The notes beneath the pieces were generated by a model. The model had not been told where the DNA came from. It saw only the letters and a list, made by a program, of their open reading frames with translations, and ran no database searches. From Planctomycetia bacterium (GTDB taxonomy: Bacteria; Planctomycetota; Planctomycetia; Pirellulales; UBA1268), in the NCBI GenBank assembly GCA_009919445.1, contig RGBY01000091.1, positions 1 to 9,221 on the forward strand: a DNA stretch of 9,221 bases. The letters are read 5' to 3'. Position numbers and translations under genes: made by a program. Shown piece after piece: positions 1 to 7,366 of the stretch; the stretch's first letter is position 1, and each line of letters opens with the position of its first letter.

Positions 1-234
1 GGCAACGAGTTGCACAAGTGGTCATTCCCACCTATCACCGAGATCTGCGCAACCCAGCGACATGACTATTTTGCCCGATACCTCGTTGATCTGCCGGCCG
101 ATCTATCACCGGGATCTCATCAATTTGTGATCACGGTGACTGACCAGCAGGCCAAGATGACCGCCGAGCAGATTGTTCCTCTGGCGATTGCCCCGCGGCA
201 GCCCGAGGCAACGCTCGCCCAGGCCCAAGACTGA
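1..234 (+). CDS. C-terminal end of an unidentified protein, possibly a beta-sandwich domain
   Basis: The reading frame is open from the first base and stops at TGA 232-234, so only the last 77 residues are present and the start lies outside the window. I do not recognise the family. The visible part has alternating hydrophobic residues around a Pro-Gly turn (LPADLSPGSHQFVITVTD), followed by a second strand-like run (AEQIVPLAIAP) and a polar Ala/Gln-rich tail. That pattern resembles the last strands of an Ig-like or other beta-sandwich domain, as in many exported planctomycete proteins, but this is inference. The gene converges on the efflux gene to its right, with 42 nt between the stop codons. 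Codon use looks like that of its neighbours. Confidence is for the presence of a coding region, not for any function. Confidence 0.7.
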   Translation, partial: GNELHKWSFPPITEICATQRHDYFARYLVDLPADLSPGSHQFVITVTDQQAKMTAEQIVPLAIAPRQPEATLAQAQD

Positions 235-242
235 AGTCAGAG

Positions 243-298
243 CAGGCGTCAACGCGCAGGCATCACGAAACAGGCGTCAGGGAGCAGGGAGTGGCATG
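243..298. repeat. Imperfect 14-bp tandem repeat in a convergent gap
   Basis: CAGG recurs at 243, 257, 271 and 285, exactly 14 nt apart. The first three units share a nine-base core (CAGGCGTCA at 243-251 and 271-279; CAGGCATCA at 257-265, one mismatch). The fourth unit keeps only CAGG plus scattered matches. The array fills the gap between two convergent genes and covers the stop codon (277-279) and the last codons of the efflux gene. Its role is unknown; replication slippage is enough to explain it. Confidence 0.55.
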
Positions 299-1761
299 AA
301 CCCTGGCGCGGCTTGTTCGGGTGGCTTTCGTTCGACGGTAAATTCCAGTTCGGTCGTCGCCGGAGCTGCCATTGTCGGTGGAAATTCTTCCAACTGCAGC
401 AGGTTGGCGATTTCCACTGCCCCCTGCCAGCGTGACCGTTGGCTGTCGACATAGGCCAGTTCTGTCTCCGTGAGAATCCGTTGGGCTTCCAAAAGCCGCA
501 GGAATGTCAGTTCCCCCTGCGAGTAGAGGAATTGTGTGATCCGCACATTTTCTCGTGCCTTCGGCAGGATCAACTCCTGATACCACTCGGCCAACCGTCG
601 CGCCTGACGGTAGCCGTTGACTGCCTTGGCTGTCTGATCGGCCAGCATAATTTCGATTGAACGCAATTCCGCCCGAGCGGTGGCAATGCCGGCCCGAGCC
701 GAACGGATGGTGCCCTGATTGCGGTCGAACAGGGGCACCTCACACATCACTTCAATCAGCCCCTGATCCTGAGGTGGACCGACTTGCCGCTGATAGCCAG
801 CCATGACGGTGACGTTGGGGATTGGTTCGACAACCGACCGTTCAAGCGTCCATTGGGCGCGGGCAATATTCGCCGCTGCGGCCTGCGGATTGGCATTCCG
901 AGCGACAACCGCCCGCTGCAATTCCTTCAGATCGAAGTTGGGAAGAACCTGAAAAAGATCGCCATCAATCGCACCAACATCAGCCATTGGCAGGCCGATT
1001 GACGCAGCCAACTCGCGACGTTCCGTCTCGATGTTGACGGTTGAATTCAGCAGTCGCACCTCGGCCCGATCCCGCTCAATACTCCAAAACAGCGTGTCAG
1101 CTCGGGTCCCTTCACCGGCCTCAGCCAGCCGTTGCCCCAGTTCATACGAACGGTTAGCAATGTCGTAGAGCAGCTTGTAGATTTCCAGCCTGCGTTGCGA
1201 GACAAGCAGATCATAGAACGACAACCGCACCCCTGTGAGGACGTCATACCGAGCCCGAACCAGCTCGTACTCGGCTTTCTGCACCTCCCGGAGGGCTGCC
1301 TGTTGCGACAGTTTGAGTTTGCCAGCAGTGATGAACTCTTGAGACACGAAGCCATTCCACTGACTATCGCTGCCCGCCATCTGCGGACTCGACCCGGCGA
1401 GGACTGGATTGGGATAGAGCCGAGCCTGCACCGCTTTCCCCCGGGCCTCTTCGACAGCGGCGCGAGCCGCCCGCATCTGGGGATGGTTTTCAATGGCCAG
1501 CGTCGAAAACTCAGCCAACCCATGAGGGGCTGGCCCAGCGACCGAGACATCCTTCCGTTCCGCCGGCTGGCCGGCTCCTGCCGGCGGCGAGGGCACTGCT
1601 TCGGCCGGCGCAGCCGCCAGCGGCCGACCCGATTCACCAAGCAAAAAAGGCCCCAGATCGCTCTCCGAGACCGGCTCAGCAGCAACCGCCGTCACGGCCA
1701 CAAACAAAACCGTACCCACCAGTAGGAGCAGGTGACTTCGCGCCTTGAGGCAGTGTTTCAT
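277..1761 (-). CDS. TolC-family outer-membrane efflux protein (CzcC/CusC-like)
   Basis: This 494-residue protein is an outer-membrane channel of the OEP/TolC type, which lets an inner-membrane pump expel substrates across both membranes. A signal peptide is clear: MKHCLK, a hydrophobic stretch at 11-27, then an AVAA/E-type cleavage site near residue 28; there is no lipobox cysteine. A Pro/Ala-rich linker (about 30-80) precedes the first OEP repeat (about 85-265), a long heptad-like helical region. The second repeat (about 280-460) holds PLFDRNQG at 343-350, typical of CzcC/CusC members, and the helix ending LEAQRILTETELAY. The start at 1761 was chosen because it gives the signal peptide directly; the frame stays open to an upstream ATG at 1914, but that would bury the signal peptide behind 51 basic residues. 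No good ribosome-binding site is seen. It is divergent from an ABC transporter; no adaptor (HlyD-type) gene is visible, so its partner pump is uncertain. Substrate is unknown. Confidence 0.9.
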   Translation of the reverse strand: MKHCLKARSHLLLLVGTVLFVAVTAVAAEPVSESDLGPFLLGESGRPLAAAPAEAVPSPPAGAGQPAERKDVSVAGPAPHGLAEFSTLAIENHPQMRAARAAVEEARGKAVQARLYPNPVLAGSSPQMAGSDSQWNGFVSQEFITAGKLKLSQQAALREVQKAEYELVRARYDVLTGVRLSFYDLLVSQRRLEIYKLLYDIANRSYELGQRLAEAGEGTRADTLFWSIERDRAEVRLLNSTVNIETERRELAASIGLPMADVGAIDGDLFQVLPNFDLKELQRAVVARNANPQAAAANIARAQWTLERSVVEPIPNVTVMAGYQRQVGPPQDQGLIEVMCEVPLFDRNQGTIRSARAGIATARAELRSIEIMLADQTAKAVNGYRQARRLAEWYQELILPKARENVRITQFLYSQGELTFLRLLEAQRILTETELAYVDSQRSRWQGAVEIANLLQLEEFPPTMAAPATTELEFTVERKPPEQAAPGFMPLPAP

Positions 1762-1932
1762 AAACTTTGATCCAACAAGACACGACAGCCACACAGACCT
1801 TCTCATCGACCGAAGCAATCGGCACGGTTGAGCGAACCCAACAACTCTGCGTAATCCACCGGGGTTTCCCCTGCGTGGGCAACCTGCCTCGACTACCCTT
1901 CCTGAACCCCGCATCCTGCAGAGCCTCTCACC
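1762..1932. promoter_or_regulatory. Divergent intergenic region with two small inverted repeats
   Basis: These 171 nt separate the start codons of the efflux gene and the ABC operon, so promoters for both must lie here or inside the flanking genes. I could not find a convincing -35/-10 pair on either strand. Two small dyads are present: GGGG-TTT-CCCC at 1861-1871, and CCGA-agcaa-TCGG at 1810-1822. Either could be an operator, but both are short enough to occur by chance at this base composition. Confidence 0.35.
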
Positions 1933-2637
1933 ATGCCGATCCTGTCAGCCGAGCATCTCACCAAAACCTTTGAGACCGGCGGCGATGCCACCCGCGTGGC
2001 GGCTGTTGGTGGTGTCAATTTTGTGGCAGAGAAGGGTGAGTTTGTTGCCATCATCGGCGCGTCAGGCTCGGGCAAGAGCACCCTGCTACACATGCTTGGG
2101 GGCATCACCCGACCGACCAGTGGCCGGGTGGTGCTGGAAGGGGTCGATCTGGCCACACTCGATGATGATGCCTTGGCCCTCATCCGGCGGCGGCGGATCG
2201 GCTTCATCTTTCAGCGGTATAACCTGCTGCCAGAACTCTCCCTGCGTGAGAACGTGGCCCTGCCCCTGGTTCTTGATGGCCTGACTGCTGCGGCCTGCGA
2301 AGCAGCGGCCTCAGCGGCACTTGACGCTGTTGGTATGACAAATCGGGCTGGTCATCGGCCAGATGAGCTTTCCGGGGGTGAACAGCAGCGGGGAGCAATT
2401 GCTCGAGCCCTCGTGACCGAGCCCGCCCTCGTGCTTGCCGATGAACCGACCGGGGCTCTCGACTCTGGAAACTCAAGTCGGGTTCTTGGTCTGCTCCGCG
2501 AACTTGTTGAACAGCGGCAGCAAACGCTGGTGATGGTGACGCATGACCCAGAGATTGCCGCGGCTGCCGACCGCACGGTCAGCATGCGGGACGGCCTTAT
2601 CGTTGCCGACACAGCCGCCGTGGCGGAGGTGTCATGA
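1933..2637 (+). CDS. ABC transporter ATP-binding protein (LolD/MacB/YbbA type)
   Basis: This 234-residue protein is the cytoplasmic ATPase that powers the permease encoded directly after it. All ABC motifs are intact: Walker A GASGSGKST at 42-50, Q-loop Gln94 in FIFQRYNLLP, signature LSGGEQQR at 146-153, Walker B LVLADEP at 166-172 with catalytic Glu171, D-loop ALD at 175-177, and switch His204 in MVTHD. The NLLPELSLRENVALPL segment after the Q-loop and the total length match the LolD/MacB/FtsE-like group, whose members work with FtsX-type permeases and usually act by mechanotransmission rather than simple passage through the membrane. The ATG at 1933 has no strong Shine-Dalgarno sequence. 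Its end overlaps the permease start by 4 nt (ATGA, 2634-2637), a sign of translational coupling. The substrate cannot be told from the ATPase. Confidence 0.95.
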   Translation: MPILSAEHLTKTFETGGDATRVAAVGGVNFVAEKGEFVAIIGASGSGKSTLLHMLGGITRPTSGRVVLEGVDLATLDDDALALIRRRRIGFIFQRYNLLPELSLRENVALPLVLDGLTAAACEAAASAALDAVGMTNRAGHRPDELSGGEQQRGAIARALVTEPALVLADEPTGALDSGNSSRVLGLLRELVEQRQQTLVMVTHDPEIAAAADRTVSMRDGLIVADTAAVAEVS

Positions 2638-5150
2638 AACGCTCACAGATGCTGCTGCGGCAATGGACGCGGCGGCCTGGCCGGGCGTTGGCGACGATTG
2701 CCAGCGTGGCAGTTGCCGTCGGCGCGGTCGTTGCCACCTGGGTCTCGGCCAATGCCTCACGGACCGGCTATCGCAGCCTCACCGAAACTGTTGAAGGCAT
2801 CCAGTCAGTTGATGTGGCAGCCCGTGGCGGTGGCCGGTTTGAGGCCAAGACCCTGCCTAGCCTGGGAACCGTCAACGGCGTCCGGGCAGTCGTCCCCCTG
2901 TTCTATCGCCCAACCTTATTGCGGGTTGGCGAGCGACGACTGCGCGAGGTGGCCGTCGGCGTTGCTGCTGAAACCCTGACTGACCTTGGCCTGATGAAGC
3001 TGACCGCCGGCCGCCCCTGCATCGGCTTCAACGAGGTCGTACTGGAATCATCGTTCGCCGAGAGCCTGGGGCTGTCGCTTGATGATGAACTGCTCTTCTT
3101 TGCCCGCAAAGGCATCGACCGCATGAAGGTGGTCGGCCTGGTTGAACGAGACTCGATGGCCTGGTTCGCCGAAACATCAAGCGTGATCGTTGACATTCGG
3201 GTGCTCGGCGAGATGTCGAGGGCCTTTGGCCTGCTCGATCGGGCCCGCGTGGTCTTAAAGCCCGAGGCAAACCGTAAATCGGTTCTGCATGCCATCCGGG
3301 AACGGCTGCCAGAAGAACTGCTAGCTGAAATACCAGCAGGCCGGGCCAGCATGGCTGAGGATGTCCTTCACTCAGCCGATCTGGGCCTCGACTTTGTCAC
3401 GGGGCTCACCGTGGCGATGGCCTGGTTCATTGTCGGAAACGCCATGCTGATGAACGTCACCGAACGCCGGCGGGGCTTTTCCCTGATTCGGCTCCTCGGG
3501 GCGACCGGCAAGCAGGTCCGACGGATGGTCATCCTGGAGGCTGCCCTGCTTGGTCTGATTGGTGCCCTCGTTGGAGCGGGCCTGGGGCTGGCTGCGGCGG
3601 GGCCGATCGCGGCAGGTATTTCCCGGGCCCTGCAGGCGCCCCCGGGAGAACACCTGTTTGTGCAGCCTGTCGTGCTGCCGGTCTCGATCGGGCTGGGAAT
3701 GCTGGTGGCGATGGCTGCCGCTTGGTGGCCGGCCCAGGAAGCCACCGACGTTGACCTACTCGATGGCCTGGCCACAGCCCCCCAGCCACCGGCCCGCTCA
3801 ACGCCCTGGAAATTTATTGTTGCCGTTGGCGTGTTGACTCTGCTCGCCATCGGCAATCAGGCCCTCGTGCTGGCTGAAATCCTGCCCCCTCGGGCTTCTG
3901 TTCCTGGCGGCATGATCCTGCTGTTGGCTTTTGTGGCAACAACGCCGATTCTGCTCCCGCCGATCACGCGTCTGCTGGCACTGCTTGTTCCCCGGCGATA
4001 CTCGGTGGAAACAACCCTGGCGGTCGAACAAATTCTGCGTCAGCCGGTCCGCACCGCCCTGACGACCGGCGTGCTGGTGGTGGCAGTTACCAATGGCATC
4101 GGCTTGGGCCATGCCATTCGCGACAACGTCGACGATGTACTGGGGTGGTATGCGCGAATGATGCGGGCCGACTGGGTCCTGACCCGTGCCGGCATGATTT
4201 CGCCAGCTGGAAACCAGGACGATACCGACGGCGGTTCTGCTGAGGCTGAGGCCCGCAGCCTTGAGGGAATCGCGCGAGTGGAGGGCATTGGCCTGGCCAC
4301 CGGGCGGGTGGCTGGATCAGCCTGCGTGGTGGTGGCCCGCGACTTCACTGCCAGTGAACCCTTGCCACTGGAGCCGGTTGGCATGTCGGAAGACGCCCTG
4401 CGCGAGGCCCTTGAGCGGGGCGCAGTCGCAGCCGGCACGGTGCTCGCTCGCCGCACCGGTTTGGCTCCGGGCGATAGCGTGGCCGTCGAGGTCTTTGGTC
4501 GCACGACCACGGTCGAGGTGGCAGGCCTGGTGGTCGACTACACCTCGGGAGGCGCCTCGCTGCACGTCAACCGCGAGGTAGCACGGCGGCTCTTCGGCAT
4601 GGATGCCGCCGATGTGCTGCTGATCACCGCAGCGGATGGTGCAGTCAACGCTCTCCGCGACCCACTAAGCCATATTGCAGACGAACACTCCCTGCTGCTC
4701 CGCAGCTTCTCAGAAATCCGCGGCATTGTTGACCGGATTGTGCAGGGGGTGGTCGGTTCGCTCTGGGCGATTCTGGGCCTCGGCTTTGTGGTCGGCAGCC
4801 TCGGCGTAGCCAATACCGTCACCATGAACGTGCTGGAAAAACGGCGGACACTTGGGTTACTGCGAGCCGTCGGCATGACCCGTGGCCAGGTCACCCGCAT
4901 GGTGGTGATTGAAAGCCTGCTGCTTGGGGCCGCTGGTGGCCTGATCGGCCTGGCGGGGGGCATCACGACTGCCCTCTTCATTCAACTTGCCAGCCAGCCG
5001 CTTCTGGGCCACCCCATCAAGGCAAGCTTTCGGCCTGACGTCGTCGCCATGAATCTTCTGGCTGCAGTCGCCATCACTGCCATTGCCGCCTGGCTGCCAG
5101 CGCGAAGAGCTGCTCGACTTGATTTGCTAGAGTCGATCGCTGCAGAGTAA
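2634..5150 (+). CDS. ABC transporter permease with two FtsX domains (YbbP-like layout)
   Basis: This 838-residue inner-membrane protein is the permease partner of the preceding ATPase. Membrane segments are visible near 20-38, 254-275, 299-331, 346-367, 393-415, 425-452, 474-492, 705-733, 757-786 and 803-822, about ten in all. They enclose two soluble extracytoplasmic MacB-core-like regions (about 40-250 and 495-700). Each half ends in an FtsX domain with its typical cytoplasmic coupling loop: ERRRGFSLIRLLGATGKQVRRM at about 277-298 and EKRRTLGLLRAVGMTRGQVTRM at about 735-756. Both halves finish with the usual WxPA(Q/R)xA motif. The ATPase-plus-double-FtsX pair and the size resemble E. coli YbbA-YbbP (about 228 and 804 residues) more than LolCDE, where two separate permeases are used, or MacB, where the ATPase is fused. 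Likely roles are extraction of lipids or lipoproteins from the membrane or export of a toxic molecule; the sequence does not decide. Confidence 0.93.
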   Translation: MKRSQMLLRQWTRRPGRALATIASVAVAVGAVVATWVSANASRTGYRSLTETVEGIQSVDVAARGGGRFEAKTLPSLGTVNGVRAVVPLFYRPTLLRVGERRLREVAVGVAAETLTDLGLMKLTAGRPCIGFNEVVLESSFAESLGLSLDDELLFFARKGIDRMKVVGLVERDSMAWFAETSSVIVDIRVLGEMSRAFGLLDRARVVLKPEANRKSVLHAIRERLPEELLAEIPAGRASMAEDVLHSADLGLDFVTGLTVAMAWFIVGNAMLMNVTERRRGFSLIRLLGATGKQVRRMVILEAALLGLIGALVGAGLGLAAAGPIAAGISRALQAPPGEHLFVQPVVLPVSIGLGMLVAMAAAWWPAQEATDVDLLDGLATAPQPPARSTPWKFIVAVGVLTLLAIGNQALVLAEILPPRASVPGGMILLLAFVATTPILLPPITRLLALLVPRRYSVETTLAVEQILRQPVRTALTTGVLVVAVTNGIGLGHAIRDNVDDVLGWYARMMRADWVLTRAGMISPAGNQDDTDGGSAEAEARSLEGIARVEGIGLATGRVAGSACVVVARDFTASEPLPLEPVGMSEDALREALERGAVAAGTVLARRTGLAPGDSVAVEVFGRTTTVEVAGLVVDYTSGGASLHVNREVARRLFGMDAADVLLITAADGAVNALRDPLSHIADEHSLLLRSFSEIRGIVDRIVQGVVGSLWAILGLGFVVGSLGVANTVTMNVLEKRRTLGLLRAVGMTRGQVTRMVVIESLLLGAAGGLIGLAGGITTALFIQLASQPLLGHPIKASFRPDVVAMNLLAAVAITAIAAWLPARRAARLDLLESIAAE

Positions 5151-5359
5151 ACGACGCCGTGCAGGCGACGGGTGCGGCGGTCTCCCTAATTGTCCGGTGC
5201 CATTCTCACTGCCGGTTCTTGGGTTTTGCCACTTCTCAGACTCCCGTTGACCGCGGCTGTGTAGAGTTGGGCATCGGGACGTTCGCAGGACGTGGCGTCT
5301 TTCCCGTTGATGCGTCGGGGGCAAACCTCTGACCATCAGCTTTTTGCGGGAGAGGAACC
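5151..5359 (+). other. Intergenic leader before the hibernation-factor gene
   Basis: These 209 nt follow the permease stop and precede the HPF-like gene. I found no gene, no strong terminator and no convincing promoter. A weak hairpin can form at 5287-5301 (AGGACG, loop TGG, CGTCTT, with one G-T pair), followed by only one further T, so it is a poor terminator candidate. The last bases carry the Shine-Dalgarno site AGAGGA at 5351-5356 for the next gene. Confidence 0.4.
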
Positions 5360-5905
5360 ATGCAGACAGAACCACAAATCTGTTTCGATGACATTCCGGT
5401 AGACGAGCAGGTACGAACCGCCGCCCTTGCGGCAATCGGCGACCTCGAGCGGGCTTACGACCGTATCACAGGCTGCCACGTCATCATTGCCCAGCCCCAC
5501 CGGCATCACCGTGAGGGCCGTCTCTATTCGGTTCGCATCGACCTCTTTGTACCCGGCGCTGAGATTGTGGTGAATCGAGACCATCACCTCGATCATGCCC
5601 ATGAAGATGTTCTGGTTGCGCTGCGTGACGCCTTTCTCGTCGCCCGTCGCCTGCTGGAAGATCACGTTCATCGGATGCGTGGTGAGGAAAAGAGTCATCC
5701 TTCTCATCATCAGGGGAGGGTGTCCCAGATTTTTCCGCTGCAAGGGTATGGCTTCATCGTCACCCCTGACGGCCGCGAGATCTACTTCCATCGCAATGCT
5801 GTCCCACCCCAGGACTACACGCTGATCGACATCGGCAGCAGCGTCACCTTCGGCGAAGAGCAAGGAGAGAAGGGCCCCCAGGCAACTTATGTCCATCTCA
5901 GTTAA
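5360..5905 (+). CDS. HPF/RaiA-like ribosome-associated protein fused to a cold-shock domain
   Basis: The 181-residue product has two domains. Residues about 5-105 match the hibernation-promoting factor/RaiA fold: a strand with ADxP-like DDIPVDEQV, helix LAAIGDLERAYDRITGCHV, strands LYSVRIDLFVPGAEIVV, then helix EDVLVALRDAFLVARRLLE. Such domains bind the decoding channel of the 30S subunit and silence ribosomes under stress. Residues about 118-181 form a cold-shock (CspA-like) domain with RVSQIFPLQGYGFI (RNP1-like) and EIYFHRNAV (RNP2-like), expected to bind RNA or single-stranded nucleic acid. The two are joined by a His-rich linker (about 102-117). Long HPF proteins normally carry a dimerisation domain at this place, so the cold-shock domain replaces it; this architecture is known in stress clusters of several phyla. 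AGAGGA at 5351-5356 fixes the ATG at 5360. It heads a run of three same-strand genes. Confidence 0.88.
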   Translation: MQTEPQICFDDIPVDEQVRTAALAAIGDLERAYDRITGCHVIIAQPHRHHREGRLYSVRIDLFVPGAEIVVNRDHHLDHAHEDVLVALRDAFLVARRLLEDHVHRMRGEEKSHPSHHQGRVSQIFPLQGYGFIVTPDGREIYFHRNAVPPQDYTLIDIGSSVTFGEEQGEKGPQATYVHLS

Positions 5906-5909
5906 CCCT

Positions 5910-5923
5910 GGCCCGCACGGGCC
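5910..5923 (+). other. GC-only hairpin between the HPF-like and hydrolase genes
   Basis: GGCCC at 5910-5914 pairs with GGGCC at 5919-5923 around the loop GCAC. It starts 4 nt after the stop codon and ends 7 nt before the GGAGG Shine-Dalgarno site of the next gene. There is no T-run directly after it, so it is unlikely to stop transcription; it could guard the 3' end of the first cistron or tune translation of the second. Confidence 0.45.
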
Positions 5924-5940
5924 CTTCCCCGGAGGTTTTT

Positions 5941-6606
5941 ATGCCACTGACTCATGCCACATCCTGTTTTGATGTTGCGATTCCCTCACAGTCGCTTGCA
6001 GGAATCCCCATTACATTGCCCGGAACGCTTCAGCTGCCAGATGCCTCGCTCGGCCTCGTGCTGTTTGCTCATGGCAGCGGCAGCAGCCGGCACAGCCCAC
6101 GCAACACTCATGTGGCGGAGGTCCTCAACGAAAGCCGTATCGCCACGCTTTTGTTTGATTTACTAACCGAGCAGGAAGCGACCGACCGGGTCAATGTATT
6201 CGACATCGGCTTGCTGGCTGATCGACTTGGTGATGCCATTCGCTTCGCCCGCGACCATGCCCAGACCGCTGGCCTGCCGCTGGGTCTGTTCGGTGCCAGC
6301 ACCGGTGCGGCAGCAGCACTTGTCGCGGCAGCGGCCGACCCCTTCGTGGCCGCAGTCGTCTCGCGGGGCGGTCGCCCAGATTTGGCTGGCCGAGCCATCG
6401 GGCGGGTTCATACCCCAACGCTGCTCCTTGTCGGCGGGCATGACCCTCAGGTGCTCGCCCTCAATGAACTTGCCCTCCATGACCTATCAGGTGAGAAGCG
6501 AATGGCAATCATTCCGGGGGCAAGTCATCTATTTGAGGAACCAGGCACCCTCGACGAGGTGGCCCGGCTGGCAGCGGAGTGGTTTGCCCGGTACCTGCGG
6601 GAGTGA
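5941..6606 (+). CDS. Dienelactone-hydrolase-like alpha/beta hydrolase
   Basis: This 221-residue protein is a small cytoplasmic alpha/beta hydrolase with no signal peptide. The oxyanion-hole region is HGSGSSRHSPRN at 44-55. The nucleophile elbow is GASTG at 118-122 with Ser120; the acid is probably Asp168 in GGHDPQV, and the base is His196 in PGASHLFEEPG. All three catalytic residues are present in the normal order. The family is annotated as dienelactone hydrolase or phosphoribosyltransferase-associated hydrolase; its physiological substrate is not known to me. In other bacteria (for example mycobacterial Rv0571c) the same hydrolase is the C-terminal half of a protein whose N-terminal half is a phosphoribosyltransferase like the one encoded next. 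GGAGG at 5931-5935 sits 5 nt before the ATG. The 35-nt gap from the preceding gene fits one operon. Confidence 0.9.
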   Translation: MPLTHATSCFDVAIPSQSLAGIPITLPGTLQLPDASLGLVLFAHGSGSSRHSPRNTHVAEVLNESRIATLLFDLLTEQEATDRVNVFDIGLLADRLGDAIRFARDHAQTAGLPLGLFGASTGAAAALVAAAADPFVAAVVSRGGRPDLAGRAIGRVHTPTLLLVGGHDPQVLALNELALHDLSGEKRMAIIPGASHLFEEPGTLDEVARLAAEWFARYLRE

Positions 6607-6646
6607 CCGAACTGCTGATCCAACTCACTTTGAGAGCCACATGTGA

Positions 6647-6672
6647 GACGGCGTCGTGCCGTCCTGCGGACG
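6647..6672 (+). other. Two mutually exclusive hairpins upstream of the phosphoribosyltransferase gene
   Basis: GACGGC at 6647-6652 pairs perfectly with GCCGTC at 6658-6663 (loop GTCGT). The bases 6660-6664 (CGTCC) can instead pair with GGACG at 6668-6672 (loop TGC). The two stems share 6660-6663, so only one can form at a time. The element lies in the 113-nt gap after the hydrolase, 37 nt before the Shine-Dalgarno site of the next gene. No T-run follows either stem, so it is not a standard attenuator. Confidence 0.4.
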
Positions 6673-6719
6673 AGAAGAGAACCGACTTTCACTGACACGC
6701 ACACTACTGAGGTGAACCG

Positions 6720-7355
6720 ATGGGGGCTGAAATGCTGTTCAAAGATCGAGACGAGGCCGGCTGGCGGCTGGTAGAGCGGCTGCGGGACACCGTGGTTCAA
6801 AAGCCACTCGTGCTGGCCATTCCTCGCGACGTGGTGCTGTCCCGCAAACTTCGATCACCGTATCAGCCGGAATTGGCAACCGGTGCTGTGACGGAGAATG
6901 GTGAGGTCTACCTGAATCATTTTGCTTCGGCCATGACCGATGTCGGCTCTGCCTACGTCGAAGCCGAACGGGGGCGACAGCTCGACGAAATTACCCGTCG
7001 AAAAACGGCGATTCGCGCCGTCCGGCCCAGGGCCTCACTGGCTGACCGTACGGTGATTGTCACCGACGATGGCATCGCCACCGGCGCGACGATGATTGCT
7101 GCCCTGAAGATGGTGCGGGCGGCGGGGGCTCGGGAGGTCATCGTGGCGGTGCCTGTGGGTGCACCAGATCGGATTGATGCCATTCGACCACTGTGTGATC
7201 AGGTGGTCTGCCTGCTTGAGCCGATTGACTTCTGGGCTGTTGGCCAGTTCTACCGTCACTTCGAGCCGGTCAGTGATACCCGCGTGCTTGAACTACTCCG
7301 CGAGTATGGGCTGCCGAGAACCAAGTGGGAGCACCCGGCTGCAGTTCATGCATGA
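6720..7355 (+). CDS. Phosphoribosyltransferase lacking the first active-site loop
   Basis: The 211-residue product belongs to the type I phosphoribosyltransferase fold, whose members move a phosphoribosyl group between PRPP and a base or other acceptor. The PRPP-binding motif VIVTDDGIATGAT is complete at 112-124, including the acidic pair Asp116-Asp117. The N-terminus (MLFKDRDEAGWRLVERL), the RKLRSPYQPELATGAV segment at 42-57 and VAVPVGAP at 142-149 match the family found fused or adjacent to dienelactone-hydrolase-like proteins. What is odd is the text VLAIPRDVVLSRKL: relatives read roughly LPRGGVPVA, then a helix, then APLDVxxVRKL. About 17 residues are therefore missing in frame between Arg36 and Asp37, removing the pyrophosphate loop and following helix. 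Activity may be altered or lost. GAGGTG at 6709-6714 favours the ATG at 6720; Met5 (6732) is an alternative start. Confidence 0.87.
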   Translation: MGAEMLFKDRDEAGWRLVERLRDTVVQKPLVLAIPRDVVLSRKLRSPYQPELATGAVTENGEVYLNHFASAMTDVGSAYVEAERGRQLDEITRRKTAIRAVRPRASLADRTVIVTDDGIATGATMIAALKMVRAAGAREVIVAVPVGAPDRIDAIRPLCDQVVCLLEPIDFWAVGQFYRHFEPVSDTRVLELLREYGLPRTKWEHPAAVHA

Positions 7356-7366
7356 TGCAAACGGCT

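Noticed and set aside
1132..1725. Long plus-strand reading frame of 197 codons inside the efflux gene
   Set aside because: It is antisense to a clear TolC-family gene, has Arg/Pro/His-rich low-complexity content and no family resemblance; high GC explains it.
1828..1855. Possible promoter TTGAGC with a 17-nt spacer upstream of the ABC operon
   Set aside because: The hexamer at the -10 position does not resemble TATAAT.
3368..3856. Minus-strand reading frame of 162 codons inside the permease
   Set aside because: Ser/Arg/Pro-rich shadow of membrane-segment codons; no ribosome-binding site or recognisable domain.
5287..5301. Possible terminator hairpin before the HPF-like gene
   Set aside because: The stem has only six pairs including a G-T pair, and only one further T follows it.
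5336..5896. Minus-strand reading frame of 186 codons opposite the HPF-like gene
   Set aside because: It mirrors the codons of a strongly recognisable gene with a good ribosome-binding site; the antisense protein shows no motif.
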